Assembly: GCA_947303185.1 (NCBI GenBank)
Contig: CAMYXF010000007.1
Coordinates: 62,001 to 126,000 of the forward strand
Length of the DNA: 64,000 bases
Reading direction: 5' to 3'
From: an uncultured Clostridia bacterium
Lineage (GTDB): Bacteria > Bacillota > Clostridia > Saccharofermentanales > Saccharofermentanaceae
Shown here in pieces: positions 42,550-50,931 of this stretch (position 1 is its first letter; every line of letters starts with the position of its first letter). The notes under the pieces are model-generated. The model saw only the letters and a list, made by a program, of their open reading frames with translations, had not been told where the DNA came from and searched no databases. The position numbers and the translations under genes are program-made.

Positions 42550-42587
42550 TTTGACAAAATTATATTGTGTCAAATATAAATTGTCAA
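42550..42587 (-). promoter_or_regulatory. gpx-ohrR promoter with overlapping palindrome
   Basis: On the minus strand TTGACA (42582-42587), 17 bases, then TATAAT (42559-42564), a consensus promoter. TTTGACA (42550-42556) and TGTCAAA (42568-42574) form a perfect inverted repeat with an 11-base spacer across the -10. It is placed to let OhrR block RNA polymerase; the sequence differs from the B. subtilis OhrR box, so the assignment is inferred. Confidence 0.8.
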
Positions 42588-42597
42588 CCAAAGAAAA

Positions 42598-42622
42598 GGG
42601 CATCTCATAAAAGATGCCCCCG
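42598..42622 (-). terminator. Terminator of the small membrane/zinc-ribbon gene pair
   Basis: GGGCATCT / AGATGCCC (42598-42605, 42612-42619); minus-strand tail TTTTCTTT. Confidence 0.85.
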
Positions 42623-42646
42623 ATAATTGATAATAATGTCCGAAAA

Positions 42647-43237
42647 CTAATTCTCGTTCGGATAAACCAGTCGCTCGTCGGTGCCGAACCACTCCGCTAT
42701 CGTCCTGAACATCTTAACGACAAAACGTCCGCTGTCTGTGATCGAATATGTACCGTCAGGATTCTCGACGATCGTGCCTGTCTCGACCTGCTCATGGAAA
42801 CGCTTTTCGAAAGCGCCGTAGTCTTCAACGTACTTGGTCGTGAATACTTCGCCTACGGATTCCTCAGTAAAAGTCTGGTCGGAGTTTTCTTCCATATAGC
42901 TGAGCATAAACACTGACACAGAGCGCTCGACCGTGACCGGAATAAGCGTTAAGAATACCATGTTTACGCAGCAGAAGATAACGAACATCATGATGATGTC
43001 CCTAACGGTTACAAAGCCCCAGAACTTTCTGATGACGCCCATGATCACAGCCGAGATAACGCCGGTGATGATGATGAATGCGGCGCCCCTGTACATGAGG
43101 ACGTCCATGCTGGCAAGAAAGCTTGTGTGGAACAAAGCAATAAACAGCGCCGTGCACACGAGATAAATAAGTGCATATATTCCGATAAGAGCGAATACGC
43201 TCCCTGCCGTGCCGCTGCCCTTGCTTGTCTTAGACAT
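42647..43237 (-). CDS. Membrane protein, unknown function
   Basis: A 196-residue protein with three or four membrane segments (about 12-36, 45-65, 80-105) followed by a soluble C-terminal half that looks like a winged-helix end (NPDGTYSITDSGRFVVKMF). The start overlaps the zinc-ribbon gene by 8 bases (ATGTCTAA). Not recognised. Confidence 0.7.
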   Translation of the reverse strand: MSKTSKGSGTAGSVFALIGIYALIYLVCTALFIALFHTSFLASMDVLMYRGAAFIIITGVISAVIMGVIRKFWGFVTVRDIIMMFVIFCCVNMVFLTLIPVTVERSVSVFMLSYMEENSDQTFTEESVGEVFTTKYVEDYGAFEKRFHEQVETGTIVENPDGTYSITDSGRFVVKMFRTIAEWFGTDERLVYPNEN

Positions 43238-43628
43238 TTACCTGTTCCCCGCCTTTTCTTCTGATCTCTTCTTCAGCGAGAGCTCTTTCCTTTGCGATCG
43301 GGTCAGCGATAAAAGCGGTACCGCTCTGGCTGATCTGAATGGCCGTTCCGCAGAACTGGCAGAAACCGGTTGAGCCTCTTCTGATCCTGTTGCCTGTCGA
43401 ACCGCAGTTCGGACATTCAACAGCTACGCTGGCACGTGCGATCTCGTCTTCCAGCATCGTTCTTCTGTATCTTGAATTTTCTTCGATAGTCTTCTCTCTA
43501 GAGGCTTCAGCCTGAAGTCTTGCCTTCTCGGAAGCGGTTCTTGAACGCTCTATCTCTTGCTGCTTCAGGATATGATCACTAACTCTGAAACCAATCTTGA
43601 TGAGATTGTTTAACCCTATCCCAAACAT
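43230..43628 (-). CDS. Zinc-ribbon protein, unknown function
   Basis: A 132-residue protein. A helical, Arg/Glu-rich coiled region (about 20-68) precedes a zinc ribbon with CPNCGSTG and CQFCGTA (about 74-98), and a charged helix ends the protein. Ribosome binding site GGAGG. Coupled to the membrane protein gene after it; the two probably work together. Confidence 0.75.
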   Translation of the reverse strand: MFGIGLNNLIKIGFRVSDHILKQQEIERSRTASEKARLQAEASREKTIEENSRYRRTMLEDEIARASVAVECPNCGSTGNRIRRGSTGFCQFCGTAIQISQSGTAFIADPIAKERALAEEEIRRKGGEQVNV

Positions 43629-43671
43629 GAGTTATTCCTCCTATAAATCTATCCGAATATTCCGGTAGATA

Positions 43672-44289
43672 TTATAGCAGATTTGCAAGTTCGCGTGCTA
43701 ATCTTGCGACGGGCAAACCCACCACATTGGAGTAGTCTCCGCCGATCCTTTTTATCAGGAGTGCACCCATGTCCTGGATGCCGTATGAGCCTGCTTTATC
43801 GTAGGGTGAACCGCTGTCGCAGTAGTCAGATATGAGCCTCTTCTGGAACTCATCTAACTGGTAGAATTCGACGCGCGTTTCTTCAGTGAACACCTGCTTT
43901 TTCGAACCTGCGAAAAGAGCGACTCCTGTCGCAACGACATGCTCTTTTCCGCACATCGATGAAAGCATCCTTATGGCGTCTTCCCTGTCTTCGGGTTTGC
44001 CGTAGATCACGTCACCTAAAATGACCGAAGTGTCAGCACCGATGACGATAGAATTCTCTTTTTCTTCATCTGACAAAGAATCGAAAACAGCCTTCGCTTT
44101 TATCTCGGCAAGATGCTCGCTGACCTTAAGCGCGGGCGTGCCCTCTTCTTCCATCTTGATCTCAGCGGCACGTTCGTCGACGTCAGCAGTAATGACGGCG
44201 AAATCTTTTGTAACCAAAGACAGCAATTCGCGCCTCCTGGGAGACGCGCTTGCTAAAATAATATTCTTATTAATCTTTACTGATTCCAC
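43672..44289 (-). CDS. maf: Maf-family nucleotide pyrophosphatase
   Basis: A 205-residue protein. SASPRRREL (14-22), GADTSVIL (about 88-95), YGKPEDREDA and the SGSPYDKAGSYGIQ segment match Maf house-cleaning enzymes, which hydrolyse non-canonical NTPs. It starts with GTG and has no clear ribosome binding site, so it may depend on read-through from the upstream epimerase gene. Confidence 0.92.
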   Translation of the reverse strand: MESVKINKNIILASASPRRRELLSLVTKDFAVITADVDERAAEIKMEEEGTPALKVSEHLAEIKAKAVFDSLSDEEKENSIVIGADTSVILGDVIYGKPEDREDAIRMLSSMCGKEHVVATGVALFAGSKKQVFTEETRVEFYQLDEFQKRLISDYCDSGSPYDKAGSYGIQDMGALLIKRIGGDYSNVVGLPVARLARELANLL

Positions 44290-44304
44290 TTGCTTTACGC
44301 CCGC

Positions 44305-46944
44305 TTATCTGTTTCCCGGAGGGGGAGCAAAGATTCCCGGAGGAACTGCCGGACCTGAATCATTGGTTGAGTTTGCAATAGCATTGAACTTGTTGAATTC
44401 TTCGTCGATGTCATCGAAGAAAGAATCATCAGTAGGTTCTGTGATCAGGGGCTCCTTCTTTGTCTCAATGGGAGCTGCGGGTGTTATAGGTGCAGCGGAC
44501 TTAAATCCATAAGTGGGTGCTGAAGGTGCTGCGGGTTCTGCCTTTGCAGGTTCAGCGGGCTTGAATGCGCCTCCGAACGGATTTGAAGTCTCAGGCTTCT
44601 GTGCAGGTGCTGCTGACGGAGCGGGCTTGAAAGGATTGCCGGGCTCAGCCTTTGCAGATCCTGTATTAGTTGCTGTTGCAGGCTTGAACGGGCTGGGTTC
44701 ATTGGACTGAGCAGGCTTGAATGCATTGTTGTTTGCTGCCTGTGCAGAAAGGAACTGTGCAGTGATCGACTGTGCAGAAGAATCTGAAGAATGGAGTCTT
44801 CCCTCGCCGGAACCGCCGCCGAGTGATCCGCCGCCTAATGAAGATCCACCGAGTGATGAACCGCCGCCTAATGAATCTCCACCTAATGAAGAGGGCTTGG
44901 GATCGTCCTTAGGAGTTGAAGAAGCCTTAGGGAATCCTGCGCCGGGTCTTTCTGCCTTAGGTGCAGATGAAGGAGTTGCTGCAGCTCTGGGGAATCCTGC
45001 TGATGCAGGTCTCTCTGCTCTGGGTGCTGCAGGTGCAGATGAAGGTGTAGCTGCTGCTCTGGGGAATCCGGAAGTAGCAGGTCTTTCTGTCTTAGGAGCT
45101 TCAGCCTTCGGTTCCTCTGCCTTGGGTGCCTCAGCCTTAGGCTCTTCTGCCTTAGGTGCTGCAGGTGCGGATGAAGGTGTAGCTGCTGCTCTCGGGAATC
45201 CGGAAGAAACAGGTCTTTCTACCTTGGGAGCTTCAACCTTGGGTTCTTCTGCCTTCGGTGCTTCTGCCTTGGGCTCTTCAGCCTTAGGTGCTGCAGGTGC
45301 GGAAGAAGGTGTAGCTGCTGCTCTGGGGAATCCTGCTGATGCAGGTCTCTCTGTTCTGGGTGCTGCAGGTGCAGATGAAGGTGTTGCAGCTGCTCTCGGG
45401 AAACCTGAAGATACAGGTCTTTCTGCCTTGGGAGCTTCAGCCTTGGGCTCATCAGAATTTCTGAAAGGAGAAGGTGAAGGTGCCTTAGGTGTATCCGGAA
45501 TTATTGACTTAACGGGCTCAGCCTTCTTCTCGGCAGGAGCTGCCTTTGCATCATCCTTACCCGGGATGATGGACTTCTTGGGCTCTGCTGTCGTGAACTT
45601 TGTAGGTGTGCCGCCGAATCTGAATGTTGTCTCTGAATTAAGCTTGGGCTCATCTGCCTTTGACTCTGTCTCAGGATCCTTCAGAGAAGACTGAGGCATG
45701 ATGGACTTGTTCTCATCTTCCTTCTCTTCTGCTGCCGCCTTAGCTGCAGCAGCTGCTGCAGGTCTTGTGCCGGCAGGTCTCTGAGCTGTTGCTTCAGCAG
45801 GATTTGCTGAAACTGTGTGAGCCTTTGCAGTAACGTTCTGTGACTGCTTGAGTCTTGCTTCCATCGCATCGAAAGCTGTCTTCTTTTCAGCCTTTGCGGG
45901 AGCATCAGGCTTCTTGTCAGCCTTGGGAGTTGCAGCAGCAGATGACTGGATGCCGCCCTGCTGTGCGCCCTTGATGGTATCGTTGAGAGATTCCTTGAAG
46001 CTGATGGTTGTCTCGGGAAGGATGCCCTTGCTGTTGTCTTCGAAACGGGCATCGGGATTCTCGCTGAACAATGTGTAAGCTTCTCTCGGATTCTCCTTGT
46101 GTGTGATCTTGTAGTAGAAGTCGACGAGCTTTGCAAGAGACTTGCTCATGACGAGCTTGGAAGCTGTCTTCATGGGTTTTTCGATACCCTGGATGTCGTT
46201 AACGTCCTGGAAGAATTCGCCTGAAGTCTTGTAGTCGCCGCTTACGATGTAGCCGGCACCGGGTTCGCCCTTGTCAGCCAAAGTGAGCATTGCGTTTGCA
46301 ACGTCTCTTACGTCGACGAATGCACGTCCGCCGCCCTTCGGAGGGATAGTACCGTTGTTAAGATAACTGTTGAGGACCTTGTTGATCTCGTAGTCCTGTG
46401 AATAGCCGGGGCCGATGATGAACGTAGGAAGTACCATTACGGCATTGAGTCTGTTGAGTGCAACCTTCTCCATTACGTAAGCTGCTGCCTCAGCCTTTGA
46501 CTTGGCATATTCGCCTTCAACCTTGTTACGGTCGAAGTGGATCGTGATATTGTCACCTGAAACCTCAGGATTAAGTGCGTATGCTGAACTTAAGTAAACG
46601 AGCTTGCCGACCTTACGCTTAAGACACATGTCAACGATGTTCTCTGCACCGATGACGTTAACTCTTCTCATTGTGAGATTGGTGGAATCGGAAAGTGATA
46701 CATATTCATCGGTATGGAAAAGTACTGCCGATCTCGGATCTTCGAGTTCGAAGAATTCTCTCATGGAGTCCTTATCCGTGGAAATACCGTAACAAATCTC
46801 GATGTTGGGATTGTTTCTGTAGATCCTGGTGTCAGAAAGCTCACTCATGAGGATCCTTACTTTTTCTCCTCTTTGGAGGAGCATACTGATAACAGTTTTG
46901 CCTAATGCGCCTTCGCCGCCCGATACAAGATACTTTACCGACAT
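44305..46944 (-). CDS. NAD-dependent epimerase/dehydratase with long disordered Ala/Pro/Lys/Glu tail
   Basis: An 879-residue protein. Residues 1-330 are an extended SDR: the nucleotide motif GGEGALGKT (9-17), the conserved YAKSKAEA (about 145-152; YxxxK) and sugar-nucleotide-epimerase-like layout. From about 330 on it is low-complexity; the core holds five copies of GFPRAAATPSSAP, separated by AEEPKAEAPK-type segments, and one decayed copy, then a Gly/Ser stretch and Pro-rich end. DNA coding the repeats (about 44930-45440) is a likely slippage site. Ribosome binding site AAGGAGAC. The role of the tail is unknown; scaffold or surface tether is guesswork. Confidence 0.82.
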   Translation of the reverse strand: MSVKYLVSGGEGALGKTVISMLLQRGEKVRILMSELSDTRIYRNNPNIEICYGISTDKDSMREFFELEDPRSAVLFHTDEYVSLSDSTNLTMRRVNVIGAENIVDMCLKRKVGKLVYLSSAYALNPEVSGDNITIHFDRNKVEGEYAKSKAEAAAYVMEKVALNRLNAVMVLPTFIIGPGYSQDYEINKVLNSYLNNGTIPPKGGGRAFVDVRDVANAMLTLADKGEPGAGYIVSGDYKTSGEFFQDVNDIQGIEKPMKTASKLVMSKSLAKLVDFYYKITHKENPREAYTLFSENPDARFEDNSKGILPETTISFKESLNDTIKGAQQGGIQSSAAATPKADKKPDAPAKAEKKTAFDAMEARLKQSQNVTAKAHTVSANPAEATAQRPAGTRPAAAAAAKAAAEEKEDENKSIMPQSSLKDPETESKADEPKLNSETTFRFGGTPTKFTTAEPKKSIIPGKDDAKAAPAEKKAEPVKSIIPDTPKAPSPSPFRNSDEPKAEAPKAERPVSSGFPRAAATPSSAPAAPRTERPASAGFPRAAATPSSAPAAPKAEEPKAEAPKAEEPKVEAPKVERPVSSGFPRAAATPSSAPAAPKAEEPKAEAPKAEEPKAEAPKTERPATSGFPRAAATPSSAPAAPRAERPASAGFPRAAATPSSAPKAERPGAGFPKASSTPKDDPKPSSLGGDSLGGGSSLGGSSLGGGSLGGGSGEGRLHSSDSSAQSITAQFLSAQAANNNAFKPAQSNEPSPFKPATATNTGSAKAEPGNPFKPAPSAAPAQKPETSNPFGGAFKPAEPAKAEPAAPSAPTYGFKSAAPITPAAPIETKKEPLITEPTDDSFFDDIDEEFNKFNAIANSTNDSGPAVPPGIFAPPPGNR

Positions 46945-47189
46945 ACTTATGTGTCTCCTTGGCGTTATGTTTGCTTTTGTTATTGCAAGGTCTGATTGGT
47001 GCTCATTTTAATTTTTTATCCGGAGAATTCACATGAGTGCATAATTCGGATAATAAATTATTATAAACACATTTTACACTTTCAAAATCTTATGTGCAAA
47101 AAATAACTTGAAAATGATTATTGACAATTTTGTTACGCACATATATATTTGAGGTGCATTTTCGCAAGAAAGAGCAACAATTGAATACT
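46945..47189. other. AT-rich divergent promoter region
   Basis: Between the epimerase and the T-box. Contains TATCCG ... CGGATA inverted repeat (47016-47021, 47048-47053) and AT-rich stretches able to serve as promoters in both directions. No gene seen. Confidence 0.5.
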
Positions 47190-47466
47190 TAAACTAAAGG
47201 CTATGACGAAGAAAGCCGCATTGATTCGGTCAATACAGAGAAGTGCTGTTTGCTGAGAGGCACGTGACGATAATTGCACAAGCTATCCCTTCCGAGCCGG
47301 CATCCCGAACAGGAATGATTCCCAAGTAGATGGTGCCCGTGATGCTGCGTTAAGGTAAAGGAGTTGTCAGACTTCGTGAGTGGTAAACCTTTATGGTTTG
47401 CAAATTGAGTGGTACCGCGGATTTATATTCGTCTCAATATCCTAAGTAGGATGTTGAGGCTTTTTT
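47190..47466 (+). ncRNA. T-box leader (tRNA-sensing riboswitch)
   Basis: The conserved T-box GAGTGGTACCGCGG lies at 47407-47420. TTGAG (47405-47409) can pair with CTCAA (47433-47437) to form the antiterminator. The competing terminator is GTCTCAATATCCT / AGGATGTTGAGGC (47431-47443 with 47448-47460) followed by TTTTTT. Stem I is seen upstream: GGCT (47199) with AGCC (47295), GAAG (47208) with CTTC (47289), and CAGAGAAG...GCTGAGAGGC in the upper part. The specifier codon is not resolved; GCT (47282), ATC (47285) and TTC (47290) are the candidates on the 3' strand. It controls the acyl-CoA ligase fusion gene 41 bases downstream. Confidence 0.9.
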
Positions 47467-47506
47467 ATTTTGCGGAGAAAAATACATCTTTAGAAGGAGA
47501 TTGCTT

Positions 47507-49849
47507 ATGTCAACAGACAACAACGTAGAGTTCAAGCTCGCAGAAGTTGCATCCCGTGTTCATGGTCTTAGACTTGATATGGGACTCACACCCGAAGAAG
47601 TCGCTTCTAAACTTGATATTTCCACCGAGGAGTATCTCAAGTTTGAGGAAGGTACACAGGACTTCAACTTCACATTCATTTACAAGTTCGCTAACCTTGC
47701 CGGCGTTGAGATTTCCGACATCATGGAAGGTTCATCTCCTTCCCTTAAGGAATATGCCGTAACAAGAAACGGACAGGGCAGCCCGATCACAAGACGTACA
47801 GGCTACAAGTACCAGCGTCTTGCATCAAGATTCAAGAACAAGCTCTGCGAGCCTTTCCGTGTCGTAGTACCTTATTCCGAAGAGGCTTTGAATCCTCCCT
47901 ATCACCTCGTTTCTCATAACTATCAGGAGATGAACATCGTCGTTAAGGGTACATTGAAGGTAATCATCGGCGATTCTTCAGAAGTACTCCATGAAGGCGA
48001 CTGCATCTACTTTGACTCCACACAACCCCACGGCGAGTTCGCACTTGGCGGTGAGGACTGTGTATTCTATGCGATCATCCTCAACCCTGAAGCATGGGGC
48101 AAGGGTGAGAACTACACAACACCTTACAATTCAGAAGAGATGCGTACAGACAACGTTACTAACGTTGACGCAGCTAATCTTGAAGATGCCGTTTACACAC
48201 ATTACCTCAACGGCGTTCTCGACGAGAACGGCCAGATGGTAGACGTTGACGTTAACGTTCCTGCCTGCAAGAAGTTCAACTTCGCATTCGACTGCGTTGA
48301 CGTTATCGCAGACAAGAACCCTGATAAGCTCGCCATGCTCTGGGTCGCAAAGGACTGCGTAACAGAGAGAAGATTCACATTCGGCGACATCAAGAAGTAT
48401 TCCAACATGACTGCCAACTACTTCAAGTCTTTGGGCATTGGCAAGGGTGACAAGGTCGTTCTTGTCCTCAAGCGCCACTATCAGTTCTGGTTCGCCATGA
48501 TGGGTCTCGAAAAGCTCGGCGCCGTAGCTATCCCTGCTACCCACCTCCTTCGTGACCACGACTACGAATACCGTTTCAATGCCGCAGGCGTTAAGGCAGT
48601 TTTCTGCACATCAGACGACGATGCTGCTGACGAGTGCGAAAAGGCAGCTAAGGTATGCGGAGTTGAGACACTCATCCTCTGCAACGGTTCAAGACCCGGC
48701 TGGCACGACTTCAACGAGGAATTCAAGAACTTCTCTGATGTATTCGAGCGTCCTGAAGATTACGCATGCGGATACGATCCGATGGTAATGTTCTTCACAT
48801 CAGGCACAACAGGATATCCTAAAATGGCTCTGCATTCTTACATGTATGCAATCGGCCACATCCCTACAGCTAAGTATTGGCAGAACGTAGATCCTAACGG
48901 TCTCCACTTCTCCATCTCCGATACAGGCTGGGGTAAGGCACTCTGGGGCAAGCTCTATGGTCAGTGGCTCTGCGAAGCTCCTGTCTTCACATTCGACTTC
49001 GACCGCTTCAAGGCTGAAGAGATCCTCCCTATGTTTAAAAAGTACAACATCACAACATTCTGCGCACCTCCGACGATGTTCAGATTCTTCATCAAGGAAG
49101 ATCTTTCCAAGTACGATCTTTCTTCACTTAAGTATGCTGTTACTGCAGGTGAAGCTCTGAACCCTGAGGTATTCAACCGCTTCATGGCAGCAACAGGTAT
49201 CCGTCTCATGGAAGGCTTCGGCCAGACAGAGACAACACTTGCCATCGCTAACCTCGTCGGCGCCAAGCTCCGCATCGGTTCAATGGGTAAGCCTAACCCG
49301 CTCTACGATGTTAAGATCCTTGATCCCGACGGCAACGTATGCAAGCCCGGTGAGACTGGTGAGATCTGCATCAATACACAGAACTACCATCCGAAGGGAC
49401 TCTTCCTTCAGTACTACCTCGCACCCGATCTTACAAACGAGGCATGGCACGACGGCTGGTATCACACAGGTGATACTGCATGGGCAGACGAGGACGGATA
49501 CATCTGGTACGTCGGACGTACAGACGATGTCATCAAGTCTTCCGGTTACCGTATCGGACCCTTCGAGATCGAGAACGTCATCATGGAACTCCCTTATGTT
49601 CTTGAGTGCGCAGTTACCGGTGTACCTGACCCTCAGGGCGTAAGAGGCATCGTCGTAAAGGCAACGATCACTCTCGTTAAGGGCACAGAGAGAACAGAGG
49701 AACTCAAGAAAGAGATCCAGAATTACGTTAAGGAAAAGACAGCTCCGTATAAGTATCCTAGAGTAGTTGAGTTTGTGGATGAGCTTCCCAAGACCTTCAA
49801 CGGAAAGATCATGAGAAAGGCTATCAGATCTGCTGAAGAAAAAAAGTGA
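47507..49849 (+). CDS. XRE HTH - cupin - acyl-CoA ligase fusion
   Basis: A 780-residue protein. Residues about 12-65 are an XRE-type helix-turn-helix (LRLDMGLTPEEVASKL; FIYKFANLAGVEISDIM). Residues about 110-205 form a cupin (NYQEMNIVVKGTLKV; HEGDCIYFDSTQPHG). Residues about 260-780 are an AMP-forming acyl-CoA ligase: FFTSGTTGYPKMALH, GFGQTET, GWYHTGDTAW and PKTFNGKIMRKAIR with the C-terminal catalytic Lys. The domain is closest in style to the medium-chain/aromatic acyl-CoA ligases. The ATG at 47507 follows AGAAGGAGA; an upstream TTG at 47501 is not used. With the T-box, it should be made when one aminoacyl-tRNA runs short, suggesting salvage of a carboxylic acid as amino-acid precursor (inference). 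Confidence 0.9.
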   Translation: MSTDNNVEFKLAEVASRVHGLRLDMGLTPEEVASKLDISTEEYLKFEEGTQDFNFTFIYKFANLAGVEISDIMEGSSPSLKEYAVTRNGQGSPITRRTGYKYQRLASRFKNKLCEPFRVVVPYSEEALNPPYHLVSHNYQEMNIVVKGTLKVIIGDSSEVLHEGDCIYFDSTQPHGEFALGGEDCVFYAIILNPEAWGKGENYTTPYNSEEMRTDNVTNVDAANLEDAVYTHYLNGVLDENGQMVDVDVNVPACKKFNFAFDCVDVIADKNPDKLAMLWVAKDCVTERRFTFGDIKKYSNMTANYFKSLGIGKGDKVVLVLKRHYQFWFAMMGLEKLGAVAIPATHLLRDHDYEYRFNAAGVKAVFCTSDDDAADECEKAAKVCGVETLILCNGSRPGWHDFNEEFKNFSDVFERPEDYACGYDPMVMFFTSGTTGYPKMALHSYMYAIGHIPTAKYWQNVDPNGLHFSISDTGWGKALWGKLYGQWLCEAPVFTFDFDRFKAEEILPMFKKYNITTFCAPPTMFRFFIKEDLSKYDLSSLKYAVTAGEALNPEVFNRFMAATGIRLMEGFGQTETTLAIANLVGAKLRIGSMGKPNPLYDVKILDPDGNVCKPGETGEICINTQNYHPKGLFLQYYLAPDLTNEAWHDGWYHTGDTAWADEDGYIWYVGRTDDVIKSSGYRIGPFEIENVIMELPYVLECAVTGVPDPQGVRGIVVKATITLVKGTERTEELKKEIQNYVKEKTAPYKYPRVVEFVDELPKTFNGKIMRKAIRSAEEKK

Positions 49850-49858
49850 TCTGAAAAC

Positions 49859-50590
49859 TTACGAAGCTTTCAACCAGAGCGGCTCTATCGTAGAGCCGCT
49901 TTTCTTTTGGCCGGGTATGACCCTGACTTCAAAACGGCGGTCTCTTACAAAAGGCCAGAGATAAGAATATGCCTCATGCGGATCTTTGAATTCAGGCATC
50001 GGGAAATCAGAAATATCCAATAGCATGTTCTGGTCGGCATAGCGCTCCAAAAGCAGATGGTGCCTTTTGTCGTAGAGGATAAAACTGTCGATGTCGCGCC
50101 TCTTTAAGACCGGCTGTTTAATTACCGGCAGCACTGAATTCCTGGGGTTTATCACCATGCACGAAGCTTCCTCGCCAAGATAGAAATCAAGCTCCGGCAG
50201 TATCGATTGCGCCTCCCTGTAGAGGTCTCTTATCGCCATCTGGATGCCTCTCATCAGCTCGCTCTTGTAATCTTCAGCGATCCTTGCGCCGTATTTTAAT
50301 GAGCAGAAGATCATCTTGTAGAGATTGATCTCAAGGCCCGTGCTGTCAGTGAGGAAATAGTCAGCCGTCATCTGCTGGACCTCCGCACTGCTCTTGACCG
50401 AGATCATGTGGTAAAGATACTGGGCATCCTTAAAACTTGTGGTGACATTAATGGCATCATCAGAAAATCCGGCCGTCCTCCTGTCCGATATCGAAGCCGG
50501 CACCTTTCCTGATCTCAAGGCTGCAAGCACCGCACAAAGATAACCTTCGAAAGTCCCGTCATACGTGTATTTATTGCCTTGCACTGCCAT
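49859..50590 (-). CDS. DUF4130/TIGR03915-like protein linked to DNA metabolism
   Basis: A 243-residue protein. YTYDGTFEGYLCAVLAAL at residues 8-25 is the family start, and the C-terminal part (PEFKDPHEAYSYLWPF) is also typical. Members normally sit beside a radical SAM partner; none is adjacent here. The last codons contain the terminator of the convergent ligase gene. AGGGGG lies before the ATG at 50590. Confidence 0.8.
   Translation of the reverse strand: MAVQGNKYTYDGTFEGYLCAVLAALRSGKVPASISDRRTAGFSDDAINVTTSFKDAQYLYHMISVKSSAEVQQMTADYFLTDSTGLEINLYKMIFCSLKYGARIAEDYKSELMRGIQMAIRDLYREAQSILPELDFYLGEEASCMVINPRNSVLPVIKQPVLKRRDIDSFILYDKRHHLLLERYADQNMLLDISDFPMPEFKDPHEAYSYLWPFVRDRRFEVRVIPGQKKSGSTIEPLWLKAS
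49878..49908 (+). terminator. Terminator of the ligase gene, inside the DUF4130 coding end
   Basis: AGCGGCTCTA-TCG-TAGAGCCGCT followed by TTTCTTTT. It lies within the last 17 codons of the opposing gene. Confidence 0.9.
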
Positions 50591-50679
50591 AGTCTTAACC
50601 CCCTGTTCTTGTAGGTGCCGTCATTCTATCACCCCGAACATATGTTTGTAAATGTCATTAATGGGACTATGCCGGATAT

Positions 50680-50770
50680 TTTCCCCCACACTACTCGAAA
50701 ACCACCGCTTGGGGGAAAAAATACGTAATTCTTTCCCCCACACCCGTCGAAAAAGATACATTGGGGGAAA
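50680..50770. repeat. Tandem TTCCCCCA...TGGGGGAA hairpins around TCGAAAA, 52-bp period
   Basis: TTTCCCCCACAC at 50680-50691 and 50732-50743. Each is closed by TTGGGGGAA (50709-50717) or TGGGGGAAA (50762-50770), and each loop contains TCGAAAA (50694 and 50747). Loops otherwise differ (CACTAC/CCACCGC against CACCCG/AGATACA), so arms and TCGAAAA are conserved while the rest drifts. This is the clearest member of the group. Confidence 0.92.
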
Positions 50771-50796
50771 GCTCACTTGGCAAGAATTGTACAAAC

Positions 50797-50829
50797 GCAA
50801 AAAGAGGTTGGACGCGTATCCAACCTCTT
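50797..50829 (-). terminator. Terminator of the 50932-51498 lipoprotein gene
   Basis: AAGAGGTTGGA / TCCAACCTCTT perfect 11-bp stem (50802-50812, 50819-50829); minus-strand tail TTTTTGCG. Confidence 0.9.
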
Positions 50830-50931
50830 AGCAGATATTAAGTTTTATAAGCAAACTGTAAGGCTTAATGATGTATTCGAAGCGCTTCTGCACAAGCGAA
50901 GCGCGGAGGACCCGCGATGAGAAATCAATTA

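Larger units (their letters stand above)
50591..50931. other. Gene-free 340-bp region
   Basis: Between two minus-strand genes. It holds the phased TTCCCCCA repeat pair (50680-50770), the lipoprotein terminator (50797-50829), and a GCGCTTC/GAAGCGC hairpin (about 50883-50905). Nothing gene-like. Confidence 0.65.

Noticed and set aside
44717..45694. A 325-codon open frame on the plus strand over the epimerase tail
   Set aside because: Low-complexity shadow of the minus-strand repeat; the epimerase frame has a good start and a recognisable fold.
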